A stretch of DNA of 64,000 nucleotides, taken from NCBI RefSeq assembly GCF_005886105.2, contig NZ_PNCO02000002.1:248001-312000 (forward strand), read 5' to 3'. The translations under genes were made by a program, and so were the position numbers. Of this stretch, positions 8,731-18,647 are shown in pieces. The stretch's first letter is position 1; each line of letters opens with the position of its first letter. The notes below the pieces were generated by a model, which made no database searches, was not told the origin of the DNA, and was given only the letters and a program-made list of their open reading frames with translations. This stretch comes from Pseudoalteromonas galatheae. Lineage in GTDB: Bacteria; Pseudomonadota; Gammaproteobacteria; Enterobacterales; Alteromonadaceae.

Positions 8731-10623
8731 TTATACTCTAAACTTGAGCACCATTTGTTCTAATTCGTCGAACTGTAGTTTCAATGACTTACACTCTTCA
8801 AGGGTTGCGGTTAGGTTATTGCTGCCTTGCAGACTTAGGTCACTAATATGGTGAATGTCGCTATCAAGTGATTGAATAACTGCGTTTTGTTCATTTGTTG
8901 CACTCGCCACTGCGTGGTTTACACCATCTATGGCATCAATCGAATTGCTCACTTCTTGCATTTTTGTACCTGACGTATTGGCTCTATCTGCGCTTCTTGC
9001 TGAGTCTTCTAAGCTTGCTTTCATTACGGCCACAGCTGAAGCCGAGCCTTGCTGCAGCTGTGCAATCGTGCTTTCGATTTCTTGCGTTGATTCTTGTGTG
9101 CGCTGCGCCAATTGCCTTACTTCATCGGCAACGACAGCGAATCCGCGACCAGCCTCACCTGCCCTAGCTGCTTCAATGGCTGCATTTAATGCCAGTAGGT
9201 TGGTTTGCTCACTAACTCCTTTAATCACTTCAAGTACTTGCCCTATGCTACCTGAGAGTTTATCTAACCCGTCCAGCGTGTCTTGTGCTTGAGACATTTT
9301 TTGTGTCAGTGAAGCGATTTCTTCGATATTTTGAGTGAGTGAATGTTGGCTTTCAACAGAAAGCTTGTTGGCGTTACTGGCAAGTTCTGAAGCATGGGTT
9401 GCATTGTTTGAGATCTCTTGTGCACTTGAAGAAAGCTCGTTGATGGCTGTCGCGACACTATCGGTGCGCTTGGACTGATCGGTATACATAGATAAGGTAT
9501 CTTGCGTTTGTGCAACCAAGCTATTCACTGCGTTTTCAAGTGTCACTGTGGTATTTTTTACCTGCGTAATTGAGGCATGAATTTTATCGATAAACTGGTT
9601 GAAATAATCGGATAACTCGCCAAATTCATCTTGGTTCTCTACGACTAATCTACGAGTAAGGTCACCTTCACCTTGGGCGATGTCTTTGATGGCTGCGTTG
9701 AGATTGTACATCGGGCGCATCAGATACTTGAGTAATAGTTGTAGCATCACCACAATCGCAATCACGCCAAGTAGCATATAGATAGCAGCCATATTTCTAA
9801 AAGAAGATACGGACGAATAGGCAATTTCTTTATTAATAACAACGCCAAGATACCAGTCGACATTTTTAATGCCTTTCATTTTTACAAACGAAACAAGCTT
9901 TTCTGTGCCATCAATTTCAAGCTCCGTGAAATCCCGGTTTAATGACAGGCGTTTACCAAACAGCTCTGACATCGGCTTGTCATTCAGTTTAGTATCTGGA
10001 TGACTGAGTATTTTACCGCTTTCATCAAGTAAAAAACCGTAACCAAACCCTAAAAAGTCAATTTCGTTGATAATTTCTGTGATGGTTGACATGTCTATGT
10101 CGCCCCCAGCCACACCGGCGAAACGGCCTCCTTGTTTTACCGGTACAACGGCAGAAATAGTGAATTCGTTGGTGGTAACGTCGATATAAGGTGCGGTAAA
10201 TGCGGTATCTTGTTTTTGCTCAGCGAGTTTATACCAAGGGCGGCTAGTAGCATCAAAATCAGCAGGAAGTTGGATACTTGGATCGTCCAACACAAATGTA
10301 CCATCTGGCGTGCCAATAAAAACGTTTTTGAAATCCCCCGCAGTGTCTGCGGTTTTTAATCGTCTTCGTATCTGTTCAGTAGAATCATCAGCTCTATGTC
10401 CTTCAGCAATTGACACCACGATTTCAAGTCTGTCATTGAGCCAATTGGCGATATTTTGTGATACCGAATTGGAAATCTCTTGCAAAACCAAGGTAAGCCG
10501 AGCTTGAGTTTGGTCTCGCATAACGAGAAAGTTGTTTACGGTAAATAAGCCGAGCACAATCACTAATACAAGGGAGGCTGCTACGGTTACTTTGGTGGTG
10601 AACTTTAGCGCTTTAAACATCAT
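8731..10623 (-). CDS. Methyl-accepting chemotaxis protein with dCache sensor
   Basis: About 630 aa. A first membrane helix (about 8-32) and a large periplasmic double-Cache ligand-binding region (about 40-280, with [11 protein letters not shown] and [13 protein letters not shown]) lead to a second membrane helix (about 285-310), a HAMP domain ([20 protein letters not shown]) and the cytoplasmic signalling domain. The hairpin tip is standard ([20 protein letters not shown]). dCache receptors usually bind amino acids, organic acids or amines; the ligand cannot be read here. The start is ATG 10623 or 10620 behind AGGAT; the longer form uses a TTG at 10656. It is monocistronic between two terminators. 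Confidence 0.93.
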   Translation of the reverse strand: MMFKALKFTTKVTVAASLVLVIVLGLFTVNNFLVMRDQTQARLTLVLQEISNSVSQNIANWLNDRLEIVVSIAEGHRADDSTEQIRRRLKTADTAGDFKNVFIGTPDGTFVLDDPSIQLPADFDATSRPWYKLAEQKQDTAFTAPYIDVTTNEFTISAVVPVKQGGRFAGVAGGDIDMSTITEIINEIDFLGFGYGFLLDESGKILSHPDTKLNDKPMSELFGKRLSLNRDFTELEIDGTEKLVSFVKMKGIKNVDWYLGVVINKEIAYSSVSSFRNMAAIYMLLGVIAIVVMLQLLLKYLMRPMYNLNAAIKDIAQGEGDLTRRLVVENQDEFGELSDYFNQFIDKIHASITQVKNTTVTLENAVNSLVAQTQDTLSMYTDQSKRTDSVATAINELSSSAQEISNNATHASELASNANKLSVESQHSLTQNIEEIASLTQKMSQAQDTLDGLDKLSGSIGQVLEVIKGVSEQTNLLALNAAIEAARAGEAGRGFAVVADEVRQLAQRTQESTQEIESTIAQLQQGSASAVAVMKASLEDSARSADRANTSGTKMQEVSNSIDAIDGVNHAVASATNEQNAVIQSLDSDIHHISDLSLQGSNNLTATLEECKSLKLQFDELEQMVLKFRV

Positions 10624-10787
10624 GATCCTGTTGAACTTGTTCTTTTCTTCAGCCAAACAATAAACTTGTTGGCCGATTGTTATTAATAGATTTAGGAACT
10701 GGATTCCTTTGTAACTATTTTTATCAAAAACTCAAAGGTTTGTCTTTGATTATCGGCAGGAAATGAGAGAGGTTTAGAGTGAATGTT

Positions 10788-10816
10788 AAATAAAGGTGAG
10801 ACTACGCTCACCTTGC
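10788..10816 (-). terminator. Intrinsic terminator after the peptidase gene
   Basis: Stem AAGGTGAG/CTCACCTT (10793-10800 with 10807-10814) followed on the minus strand by TTTATTTAA. It ends the GH92-peptidase pair. Confidence 0.7.
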
Positions 10817-10817
10817 G

Positions 10818-11585
10818 TTAAAGTAACGACGCTTGATAATGTCGCCAAGCAGTATCTAATTTAACACCTGCTGATTGCTCGAAGTATTGCCAATTCCACT
10901 TTATATCATCATGTGGGTCTAGCTGGGCATTGATTTCCTGAAGCAGGTCCCGTTTACTTTGTTTTGATAACCAATTAATAAAGAAAGCAGTATTCTTATA
11001 GCCATCTTTATAGGTGCCTCCAGGCCTTTGGGTGTCATCTGCAATATACCCCGCTTTTAGCCTGACAACATCTGCTATTCCCTCAATAATTGGCCCTATT
11101 TCCTTGTAGTTATGATCATCTAGCTGATAAGCATGGGCAATTTCATGATAGAGAATACCGATGAGTTCATCGACGGATTCTGTTTCGCTGTGCGATTTAG
11201 AAAAGTTTTCCATGTAATTCGCACTAATATGGATAGTTGCACCGTTAAAATCGCCCTCTTTATATGCAACTCCTTTTAGGTCTTCAAAGACAATATGAAG
11301 TGTAGGTAGTTTAGGCGCGCTTTCCATCTCCTTATACAGCAATCTAGCCACGTTATAACTTATTTGCTCTATTACTTTATTATCAATTTCTTGCCATGCG
11401 AAATGGTTAATTTTAGTTGTTTTACTGAGCGAGACGGCAGGCAGGGGAAATTGACGCCATGCTAAATCTGACTGAAACGCGATCGGTTTTAATCGCGCTG
11501 CGGCACTATCGGCGTCATTTGCAAGTGCGGACGGCACACTTGCAAAGTTGGTGATAGCCGCAAGAAATATTCCTGCTTTAACCAT
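10818..11585 (-). CDS. Secreted BSP-family (basic secretory protein-like) metallopeptidase
   Basis: A 255-aa exported protein. The N-terminus MVKAGIFLAAITNFASVPSA is a signal peptide. The zinc-peptidase motif HEIAH is near residue 148, followed by the family's EGIADVVRLKAGY and a conserved Trp/Tyr-rich end. This pattern matches the plant-type basic secretory protein family of putative peptidases. The start codon overlaps the GH92 stop by one base (TAATG), so translation is probably coupled. Pairing with an alpha-mannosidase suggests joint attack on mannosylated glycoproteins; this is inference, as no substrate is known. Confidence 0.85.
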   Translation of the reverse strand: MVKAGIFLAAITNFASVPSALANDADSAAARLKPIAFQSDLAWRQFPLPAVSLSKTTKINHFAWQEIDNKVIEQISYNVARLLYKEMESAPKLPTLHIVFEDLKGVAYKEGDFNGATIHISANYMENFSKSHSETESVDELIGILYHEIAHAYQLDDHNYKEIGPIIEGIADVVRLKAGYIADDTQRPGGTYKDGYKNTAFFINWLSKQSKRDLLQEINAQLDPHDDIKWNWQYFEQSAGVKLDTAWRHYQASLL

Positions 11586-13939
11586 TATTTATACTCCGAC
11601 AATGAAGGCGGTCTCTGCGTCTTGGATTGACCCCATGCCTTATTAGGCTTGTTAGACATTTGATACTCCAATGTACCGCCACTCATGATATCGTTATGTG
11701 TGATATAACTGCGATTAAGTGGTTTACCATTTAATTTAATGGATTTTATGTATTTATTCTCGTTACTGAAATCTTTCGCAACGGTTCTAAACGCTTTACC
11801 GTTTGCAAGTTTCAACGTAACTTCAGGCACCTGAGGCGCACCAATCGCGTAGCTTAGGTCGCCTGGCGCAACAGGATAAAAGCCCATCGCTGAGAATATA
11901 TACCACGCAGACATCTGACCTACATCGTCATTGCCTGCAAGGCCATCCGGTTTGTCTGAGCTTAAGGTATCCATGATCTGACGAATGCGCTCTTGGGTTC
12001 TCCACGGCTTACCCGCGTAGTTATATAGATAGGCAATATGATGGCTTGGTTCATTACCATGGGCATAGTTACCAATCAGACCTGCAATATCTTCGTGCTC
12101 TTTGATCATCTCTTCAGAAAGGTGGGTATCAAACAGTGCATCTAGACGCGCTTCAAATGCATCATCACCACCCATTAATTCAATCAGGCCGGCAACATCG
12201 TGCGGTACATAGAAGCTATATTGCTTAGCGTTACCTTCCGTATAAGGGCCCATGTATTTTGCTTCAAACGGGTCAAATTCCGGATCCCAGTTTCCTTTTG
12301 AATCTAACCCTTGCATGTAACCGGTTTCTTTATTGAACACATTTTTATAGCTCATTGCACGGCGATAATAGTCTTTCGCTTTGCTGGTATTGCCCATCGC
12401 TTCGTACATTCTTGCAATGGCAAAATCATCGTAAGCATATTCAAGTGTGATAGAAATAGACTCAGGAAGTACGTCCATTGGTACATAGCCAAATTTCTTG
12501 TATTCTGGAATGGCGTCATACACTGGGTTATTAGCCGTGTTTTCAATTGCTTCTACTGCTAAATCAATATCGTAATCTCTGATCCCTTTTAGGTATGCAT
12601 CAGCAATGACTGAAACCGCATGATAACCAATCATGGTCCATGTCTCGTGGGCATGGAACGACCAAATAGGTAACATTTTTTCATAGCTTTGCTGATAATG
12701 TACCAGCATAGATTGGATCATGCCGGATACGCGGTCTGGGTCGATATAAGTGAGCAATGGATGTAATGCACGATAGGTATCCCACAACGAGAATAAAGTA
12801 TAGTGCTCGAAACCTTTGCCGTCATGAATTTCACCGTCAACGCCTCGATACTGTCCATTTACATCTTGGTAGATATTAGGCGCTTGTAGCGCATGGTAAA
12901 GCGCAGTGTAGAACTGACGTTTTTGCGCTTTGGTGCCTTCCACGTCGACTTTATCTAAATAATTTGCCCACTGAGATTTCGCATTAGCGCGAACGGTATC
13001 AAAATCCCAATTTGGTACTTCAGTTTGAAGATTCTCTAATGCATTTTTGCGGCTAACTGCGGAAAGTCCAACCTTAACTAATAGCGGCGTTTCGTCTAGA
13101 TCATCAAAGCTTGCAACAAACTTAACTGCTTTACCTGCTGTCATTTTTACTGCGGTATTCTCAATCGTAGAGTGTTTGCTGTCTTTTCCTAAGCAATTCA
13201 TACAACGATAACGATTATTGTCTAGATTATAAAACTGATAGTCAGTGATAGGTTTTGAAAACTCGATGGCAAAATACATTTGGCGGTTACGCGCCCAGCC
13301 ATTAGTTGCACGGTAAGCAACCAATGTGGTGTCATTTATTTTGCGTATGTCGCTCCAAATCACTTTGTTCTCAAAGTTGTAGATAGCTGAGGTCAAATCA
13401 AGCAATACATGACCTTGTTTTGCTTTGTTGAAGCTGTATTTATGCATACCCACTCGAGTGGTTGCGGTGACTTCAGCCTTCACATCATAGTCGAGTAACT
13501 CAACGCCGTAATAGCCAGGTTCTGACCACTCTTGGTCATGAGAAAAGCGCGAGCGATACCCTATGTCTGGATTTTCAGCGGTACCAGCATCGAGTTTTAC
13601 TTCGCCAGTCATTGGCATGATCAGCAAGTCGCCAAGATCTGAGTGACCAGTACCAGAGAAATGCGTGTGGGAGAAACCAACAATAGTATGGTCATCGTAG
13701 TGGTAACCGGCGCAGCGCTTGTAGATTTCTGGTTGAGGGGAAACGCCGCGCATAGGGTTATCTGTATCTGGGCTTAATTGCACCATACCAAATGGGACGA
13801 CCGCGCCTGGGAAGGTGTGGCCATCACCGCCAGTACCAATGAAGGTATCGACCCACTGTGTATTTGACTCAGTGGCGTGAACTGTTGCGCTTAACAACAC
13901 ACTTTGTGTGATTGCCAACGCCCAAGTTTTAGCTCGCAT
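11585..13939 (-). CDS. GH92 family alpha-mannosidase
   Basis: A 784-aa exported enzyme with signal peptide MRAKTWALAITQSVLLSATV. The GH92 pattern is clear: an N-terminal beta-sandwich with DTFIGTGGDGHTFPGAVVPF and FSHTHFSGTGHSDLGDLLIM, and an (alpha/alpha)6 domain with LWDTYRALHPL and GNDDVGQMSAWYIFSAMGFY, containing the acidic catalytic region. GH92 enzymes are calcium-dependent exo-alpha-mannosidases acting on N-glycans or mannans (family knowledge); the exact linkage is not predictable. It is the first gene of a pair with the BSP peptidase. A LacI-type palindrome 25-42 bp upstream suggests induction by the sugar released. Confidence 0.96.
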   Translation of the reverse strand: MRAKTWALAITQSVLLSATVHATESNTQWVDTFIGTGGDGHTFPGAVVPFGMVQLSPDTDNPMRGVSPQPEIYKRCAGYHYDDHTIVGFSHTHFSGTGHSDLGDLLIMPMTGEVKLDAGTAENPDIGYRSRFSHDQEWSEPGYYGVELLDYDVKAEVTATTRVGMHKYSFNKAKQGHVLLDLTSAIYNFENKVIWSDIRKINDTTLVAYRATNGWARNRQMYFAIEFSKPITDYQFYNLDNNRYRCMNCLGKDSKHSTIENTAVKMTAGKAVKFVASFDDLDETPLLVKVGLSAVSRKNALENLQTEVPNWDFDTVRANAKSQWANYLDKVDVEGTKAQKRQFYTALYHALQAPNIYQDVNGQYRGVDGEIHDGKGFEHYTLFSLWDTYRALHPLLTYIDPDRVSGMIQSMLVHYQQSYEKMLPIWSFHAHETWTMIGYHAVSVIADAYLKGIRDYDIDLAVEAIENTANNPVYDAIPEYKKFGYVPMDVLPESISITLEYAYDDFAIARMYEAMGNTSKAKDYYRRAMSYKNVFNKETGYMQGLDSKGNWDPEFDPFEAKYMGPYTEGNAKQYSFYVPHDVAGLIELMGGDDAFEARLDALFDTHLSEEMIKEHEDIAGLIGNYAHGNEPSHHIAYLYNYAGKPWRTQERIRQIMDTLSSDKPDGLAGNDDVGQMSAWYIFSAMGFYPVAPGDLSYAIGAPQVPEVTLKLANGKAFRTVAKDFSNENKYIKSIKLNGKPLNRSYITHNDIMSGGTLEYQMSNKPNKAWGQSKTQRPPSLSEYK

Positions 13940-13963
13940 TACTCTCTCCTAGTTTTTGTTTTG

Positions 13964-13981
13964 AATTGGAGCGTTCCAATT
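13964..13981. promoter_or_regulatory. LacI-family-type operator before the mannosidase gene
   Basis: AATTGGAGCGTTCCAATT is an almost perfect palindrome with the central CG typical of LacI-family operators. A related site lies at 15426, between the transporter and isomerase genes, so the locus is probably one regulon. No LacI gene is in the window. Confidence 0.65.
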
Positions 13982-14040
13982 TTATTTTATAATACCCTTT
14001 ATGAATACGTATTCAATACTATGCGACGAAAAAATTATGC

Positions 14041-14068
14041 AATAAAAAAGGCGAGCTATGCTCGCCTT
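14041..14068 (-). terminator. Intrinsic terminator after the sugar transporter gene
   Basis: Stem AAGGCGAGC/GCTCGCCTT (14048-14056 with 14060-14068) followed by a T run on the minus strand. Confidence 0.85.
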
Positions 14069-14084
14069 GTAAACTTTCGTTAAC

Positions 14085-15359
14085 TTAATTCAGTTTTGCT
14101 TGCCACTTTTGCGCCAGCTTAACCACGTTTAACCCATACCATGCGATGTAAACATAACAAAGCAATGGCACAATAAAGCTGATCTGAATATGGAATTTAT
14201 CTGCAACCACGCCTTGAACGAGCGGCACTATAGCACCACCGACAATAGCTAAACACAGCCAGCCTGAACCTTTACTGGTTAATGAACTCAAGCCTTCAAT
14301 TGCCATTGAGAAGATTGTCGGGAACATGATTGAGTTAAACAAGCCAATCGCGAGCACGGCAATCATCGCTATGTTGCCACTTGTGCTTATGGTCAATGCC
14401 AGTAATAAAATAATCACAACTGAGTTGAAAGCCACTGCTTTTGAAGGTGCAATAGTCTTTAAGGCTGCTGAGCCGATAAAGCGCCCTACCATAGCACCAC
14501 CCCAGTAGTAACCGATAAGCTTAGCTGCGGCATGCTCTTCAAGCCCTGCTATTTCAGGCTCTGCAAAGTAATTTACAAGGAAACTGCCAATCGCAACTTC
14601 TGCACCTACGTAACAGAAAATGGCTACCACACCCATTACTAGGTGAGGAGCCTCAACTAGGTTATGGTGTTTCGCTTTACAATCAACAGCTTCAGTATGC
14701 TCAGCAATGACGGGCAACTTTAAAAACGCGAATACTACAGCGATTGTAAGTAGCGCAGCAGCCAAAATAAGATAAGGTACCTTTACACCCTCTGCGCTTG
14801 CCGCAGCTTCCACGGTTAGCGTACCGGCTGAGCCAAACAATAAAAAACCACCCACGATAGGGCCAATAGTGGTACCCAGTGAATTAAGCGCTTGCGCAAG
14901 GTTTAAACGACTTGATGCGGTGCGAGGATGGCCGAGTGCTGCAACATAAGGATTCGCTGATACTTGCAAAACAGTGATGCCAGATGCAAGCACAAAAAGG
15001 GCTGAGAGAAAGATCCAATATTCGTGAACAACAACAGCAGGGTAAAACATGATGCAGCCAATCGATGCCACGATTAAGCCAGTTAGTACCCCATTTTTAT
15101 AGCCAAAACGTTTAACTAAATATCCAGCAGGTAAAGAAATAATAAAGTAGGCACTAAAAAAGCAAAACTGGATCAGCATGGCTTCTGTGTAATTAAGGTC
15201 AAATACGCCTTTTAGACGTGGGATGAGGACATCGTTTAAAACGGTGATAAATCCCCAAAGGAAAAAAAGCGTTGTCATTGCAATAAGCGGAAGTCGATAA
15301 TTATTATTCTCGGTATTCCCGCTTGTGACGAAGGTTTGATTTGTATTTATTTCGCTCAC
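14085..15359 (-). CDS. FucP-family MFS sugar:H+ symporter, probably mannose
   Basis: A 424-aa inner-membrane transporter with about 12 hydrophobic helices. FucP/NagP-type features are the N-terminal LIAMTTLFFLWGFITVLNDV, the following LIPRLKGVFDLNYTEAMLIQ, and YLVKRFGYKNGVLTGL in loop 2-3. Family members import fucose, glucose/galactose, N-acetylglucosamine or mannose. Mannose is inferred from the divergent isomerase and fructokinase genes and the GH92 neighbour. It shares a 131-bp divergent promoter region, holding a LacI-type operator, with the isomerase gene, and its own terminator follows. Confidence 0.9.
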   Translation of the reverse strand: MSEINTNQTFVTSGNTENNNYRLPLIAMTTLFFLWGFITVLNDVLIPRLKGVFDLNYTEAMLIQFCFFSAYFIISLPAGYLVKRFGYKNGVLTGLIVASIGCIMFYPAVVVHEYWIFLSALFVLASGITVLQVSANPYVAALGHPRTASSRLNLAQALNSLGTTIGPIVGGFLLFGSAGTLTVEAAASAEGVKVPYLILAAALLTIAVVFAFLKLPVIAEHTEAVDCKAKHHNLVEAPHLVMGVVAIFCYVGAEVAIGSFLVNYFAEPEIAGLEEHAAAKLIGYYWGGAMVGRFIGSAALKTIAPSKAVAFNSVVIILLLALTISTSGNIAMIAVLAIGLFNSIMFPTIFSMAIEGLSSLTSKGSGWLCLAIVGGAIVPLVQGVVADKFHIQISFIVPLLCYVYIAWYGLNVVKLAQKWQAKLN

Positions 15360-15425
15360 AAGTGATACTCCAATCTGTTTTCACCTTGATTCTACACACT
15401 GTTACATGAAAATCACAAATGTTTT

Positions 15426-15440
15426 ATTGGATCGTTCCAT
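15426..15440. promoter_or_regulatory. LacI-family-type operator in the divergent mannose promoter region
   Basis: ATTGGATCGTTCCAT carries the same TGGA...TCCA arms and CG centre as the operator at 13964. It lies between the divergent transporter and isomerase genes and could control both. Confidence 0.6.
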
Positions 15441-15490
15441 GTTTTATCTGCTAAAGTAACGAAAATGTTCAGCAGTAGGTTAAAAGTTAG

Positions 15491-16672
15491 ATGAATTTTA
15501 GAACAACGCAATTTTTAGAAGCACACATTAAAAAGACGCTCAGCTTTTACGCACCAAATTGCGTGGATGAACGTGGTGGCTTTAATCACTTCTTCAAGGA
15601 TAATGGCGAGGTTTATGATGCGAACACGCGTCACTTAGTATCAAGTACACGCTTTGTCTTTAACTATGCTATGGCTTACGATTATTTTAAAGAGCCAGCT
15701 GACTTAGACAAGGTTAGGCATGGTATCGATTATTTAGAAACCGTTCATAGGCAAGAAAATGGCGGCTATGCGTGGTTACTTGAAAATGGAAATGTTGTAG
15801 ATGGCACCAACCATTGTTATGGCCTCGCCTTTGTTTTATTAGCTCATGCTAGTGCGTTGAAGGTGGGCTTATCAGAAAGTAAGTCTGTAATTGAGCGAGT
15901 ATGGCAGCTATTAGAAGAGAAATACTTTGAGCCAGAGTTTGGGCTTTATAAAGACGAATTCGATGCAGATTTTAACCAGGCAGATAAGTACCGTGGGCAA
16001 AATGCCAATATGCATACCTGTGAAGCGCTAATAGCTTGCTTTGAAGCAACACAGGATGAAAAGTTTTTACAGCGTGCATATGAGCTTGCCGACAATATGG
16101 TTAATCGTCAAGCTGCTAAGGCTGAAGGGCTGATTTGGGAGCACTATGATAGTCAATGGCAAGTCGACCTTGAGTATAATAAAGACGATCCCAAACACTT
16201 ATTCAGACCTTGGGGATTTCAGCCCGGTCATCAAACTGAGTGGTCAAAATTATTATTGTTGATTAACCGCTACATGCCAAAGCCATGGCTTGTGGAAAAA
16301 GCCGTTCACTTGTTTGATGAGTCATTAAAAGCAGCTTGGGATAGTGAATTTGGTGGAATTTGCTATGGTTTTGCACCGGATAAGTCGATTTGTGACGATG
16401 ACAAATACTTTTGGGTTCAAGCTGAGTCTTTCGCTGCTGCGGCGCTACTAGCACTTGAAACCGGTGATGAAAGTTACTGGCAGTGGTACGACAGAATTTG
16501 GCAATATGCTTGGGATAACTTCGTCGACCATGAATACGGTGCTTGGTATCGTATTTTGAATAATAAAAATGAAAAGTATAGCGATGAAAAAAGCCCGGCG
16601 GGCAAGACCGATTATCACACTATGGGCGCGTGTTACGAAGTACTACGTTCAATGAAGTTAAAAGGCGAATAA
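15491..16672 (+). CDS. AGE-family sugar isomerase, probably D-mannose isomerase
   Basis: A 393-aa cytoplasmic (alpha/alpha)6-barrel protein of the N-acylglucosamine 2-epimerase / mannose isomerase family. Recognisable blocks are TRHLVSSTRFVFNYAMAYDY (about 43-62), RGQNANMHTCEALIACFEAT (about 170), WGFQPGHQTEWSKLLLLI (about 240) and the C-terminal YHTMGACYEVL, with the family's histidines in ANMH, GHQTEW and YHTMG. It would turn mannose into fructose. The fructokinase gene starts 1 bp after its stop, so the pair forms an operon. An epimerase on another sugar is possible, but the context favours mannose. Confidence 0.88.
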   Translation: MNFRTTQFLEAHIKKTLSFYAPNCVDERGGFNHFFKDNGEVYDANTRHLVSSTRFVFNYAMAYDYFKEPADLDKVRHGIDYLETVHRQENGGYAWLLENGNVVDGTNHCYGLAFVLLAHASALKVGLSESKSVIERVWQLLEEKYFEPEFGLYKDEFDADFNQADKYRGQNANMHTCEALIACFEATQDEKFLQRAYELADNMVNRQAAKAEGLIWEHYDSQWQVDLEYNKDDPKHLFRPWGFQPGHQTEWSKLLLLINRYMPKPWLVEKAVHLFDESLKAAWDSEFGGICYGFAPDKSICDDDKYFWVQAESFAAAALLALETGDESYWQWYDRIWQYAWDNFVDHEYGAWYRILNNKNEKYSDEKSPAGKTDYHTMGACYEVLRSMKLKGE

Positions 16673-16673
16673 T

Positions 16674-17627
16674 ATGGCACTTGTTTGTTTTGGTGAGGCG
16701 TTGATTGATTTTTTATCGGATGGAAAAACACCAGAATCTTTTACTAAATTTGCAGGCGGGGCGCCTGCAAACGTGGCGGTTGCTGCGGCAAAGCAAGGCG
16801 TTAATGCGTATTTTTGCGGCATGTTAGGCAATGATATGTTCGGCCAGTTTTTAGCTGAGGAGCTACAGGCCAATGGCGTAAATACTCGTTACCTTGAGTA
16901 TACAGATAAAGCTAAAACGGCATTAGCATTTGTCTCTCTTGATGAGCAAGGTGAAAGAAGCTTTAGTTTTTATCGACCACCAGCGGCGGATTTGTTGTTC
17001 AGGCAAACACATTTTTCTGATGATATGTTTACAGCGCATTCTGTATTACATATATGCAGTAACAGTCTTACTGAAGAAAATATTTATAAAACTACGGTTT
17101 ATGCGCTTGAGCGCGCGCGCGCAAATAACATGCTTGTTAGTTTTGATATGAACCTCAGGTTGAACCTGTGGAGTTCGACTGCGCATATTCTTGATAGAGT
17201 TTGGCATTGTATCGCGCTAAGTGATGTTATTAAACTTTCTCGCGAAGAATTGGAATATCTGAACGCAAATAGCCATGCAGGTAAAACAGAAGCGCAAACC
17301 ATAGCCGCAATTATGGATAAGCAAACTCAATTGTTACTAATAACCGACGGTGCAAACCCTGTTGAGGTTTATCTGCCAAATGTTAGTGCTAAAGTCACTG
17401 TGCCAAATGTTGTCGCAGTGGATACCACGGCAGCGGGAGATGCGTTTGTCGGAGGGTTACTTGCTGAAATCATTCGAAAGTTTAAACCTACCCGAGATGC
17501 TGAGTTTGCCATCTCACTGGATGAGGCGAAAGATTTAGTCACGTATGCTGCGAAATGTGGAGCGTTTGCCGTTCAACGCTTTGGAGCATTTGCCGCTTTG
17601 CCGTCTAAAGGCGATATTGGCGAATAG
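16674..17627 (+). CDS. PfkB-family fructokinase
   Basis: A 317-aa PfkB/ribokinase-fold sugar kinase. The N-terminal glycine signature GGAPANVAVAAAKQGVNAYF (about 25-45) binds sugar and the C-terminal DTTAAGDAFVGGLLAEI (about 250) holds the catalytic Asp and anion hole. The fit is to fructokinases; it would phosphorylate fructose made by the upstream isomerase, letting mannose carbon enter as fructose-6-phosphate. It lies 1 bp after the isomerase gene. No phosphomannose isomerase is seen, which agrees with an isomerise-then-phosphorylate route. Confidence 0.9.
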   Translation: MALVCFGEALIDFLSDGKTPESFTKFAGGAPANVAVAAAKQGVNAYFCGMLGNDMFGQFLAEELQANGVNTRYLEYTDKAKTALAFVSLDEQGERSFSFYRPPAADLLFRQTHFSDDMFTAHSVLHICSNSLTEENIYKTTVYALERARANNMLVSFDMNLRLNLWSSTAHILDRVWHCIALSDVIKLSREELEYLNANSHAGKTEAQTIAAIMDKQTQLLLITDGANPVEVYLPNVSAKVTVPNVVAVDTTAAGDAFVGGLLAEIIRKFKPTRDAEFAISLDEAKDLVTYAAKCGAFAVQRFGAFAALPSKGDIGE

Positions 17628-17637
17628 AATACTTTTT

Positions 17638-17678
17638 CTAGGATAGATGCACGCTCTCTCGCAAGGCATTTATCCTAG
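17638..17678. terminator. Hairpin between convergent fructokinase and ycgN genes
   Basis: Arms CTAGGATAGATGC and GCATTTATCCTAG (17638-17650 with 17666-17678) form a near-perfect stem with a 15-nt loop between two converging genes. There is no clean T tract, so termination is only probable. Confidence 0.45.
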
Positions 17679-17689
17679 GACTTGCTTCT

Positions 17690-18184
17690 TCAGTCGCTGT
17701 CGTTGTGGGGCCACTCTACAATATGCGCTTCAAAATCAGATTCTAAATCTACCTCCAGCTCAGAGGTCGCCTTACCAAAAATACTAATGCCCGCATCTAT
17801 CATGGCCTGTTTGGACCCGTTGTTTTTAAGTGGATGCCAGCTTGCCAGTCCCCTGCCCTCATGAAGTCGTCGATAACTACAACTGTTTGGCATAAAAAAG
17901 ATATCTTTAAGGTTTTCTTTGGTTAGCTGTACGCAAGACGGTACTAGAACTTGCCTTTCGCTGTAGCGGCTACAGCCACAGCTATTTTTATCGTTATATT
18001 GGCAGACAACATCGGTGTAGAGTAACTCTTCACCTTCGCGTAAAAAGTCAGTGCTCTCGAATGATTCATCTTCTTCATCGCTGTCGATAAAAGAGTGTAA
18101 ACAGCATTTACCACAGCCATCACAAATCGCTTCCCACTCATCTCTAGTCATTTCTTCGAGAGTTTTTTCTTGCCAAAAGCTCAT
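17690..18184 (-). CDS. ycgN: YcgN/UPF0260-family cysteine-cluster protein
   Basis: A 164-aa cytoplasmic protein matching E. coli YcgN. It starts MSFWQEKTLEEMTRDEWEAI followed by the CDGCGKCCLH cluster (about 22-31). Further conserved parts are SCGCSRYSER, VPSCVQLTKENL and CSYRRLHEGRGLASWHPL. The cysteines suggest a metal or Fe-S site; the biochemical role is not established. It is slightly longer than the E. coli protein because of an acidic insert (DSDEEDESFESTD). It converges on the fructokinase gene and appears to be its own transcription unit. Confidence 0.93.
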   Translation of the reverse strand: MSFWQEKTLEEMTRDEWEAICDGCGKCCLHSFIDSDEEDESFESTDFLREGEELLYTDVVCQYNDKNSCGCSRYSERQVLVPSCVQLTKENLKDIFFMPNSCSYRRLHEGRGLASWHPLKNNGSKQAMIDAGISIFGKATSELEVDLESDFEAHIVEWPHNDSD

Positions 18185-18647
18185 TACTTCGCCCCTTCAT
18201 TACGCTTTTTTGCATCCTATTTGATTTGTGACTGAGGAATCGATCACATCAAACAAGCGGCGCATTCTATAGGATAGTTGAATGTAATTCAAAATTGGCG
18301 AACTATTTATGGCTGACTATGATTAAAGTACTATTTTTATATCGTAATCTTTGGTGTTTGGGTCCGCAGGCTTGTGATCTTTCAGAGAAGATCTGAATGG
18401 CATGTGAGGCTAGTCCATTGATAAGCGAAAGTTATTGTATTGAGATAACATTAAGTGCAGGATTACATACTCAAACTAAGCTACCTTATAATGGTAAAGA
18501 ATTACTCTCCTCGGCTGATCAAGCGCTTTATTTTGCCCAAGCGTAATGGCCGTAACCAAATAGCAATCTCAGGTGAGTTGTAGAATTGGTATTTGGCAGA
18601 AAATGAATTAGTGCATTAAGCTAAGGCACCATAGAAAAGGATGTAAG
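18185..18647. other. Intergenic stretch without a recognised gene
   Basis: About 460 bp between ycgN and a small membrane-protein gene. No ORF with a good ribosome site, no strong terminator and no match to the repeats elsewhere in the window was seen. It must hold the two divergent promoters. Confidence 0.5.

Noticed and set aside
12311..12562. Antisense ORFs within the GH92 gene (typical of many overlapping frames in the window)
   Set aside because: They mirror codon structure of a well-supported gene on the other strand and have no ribosome site or family pattern.
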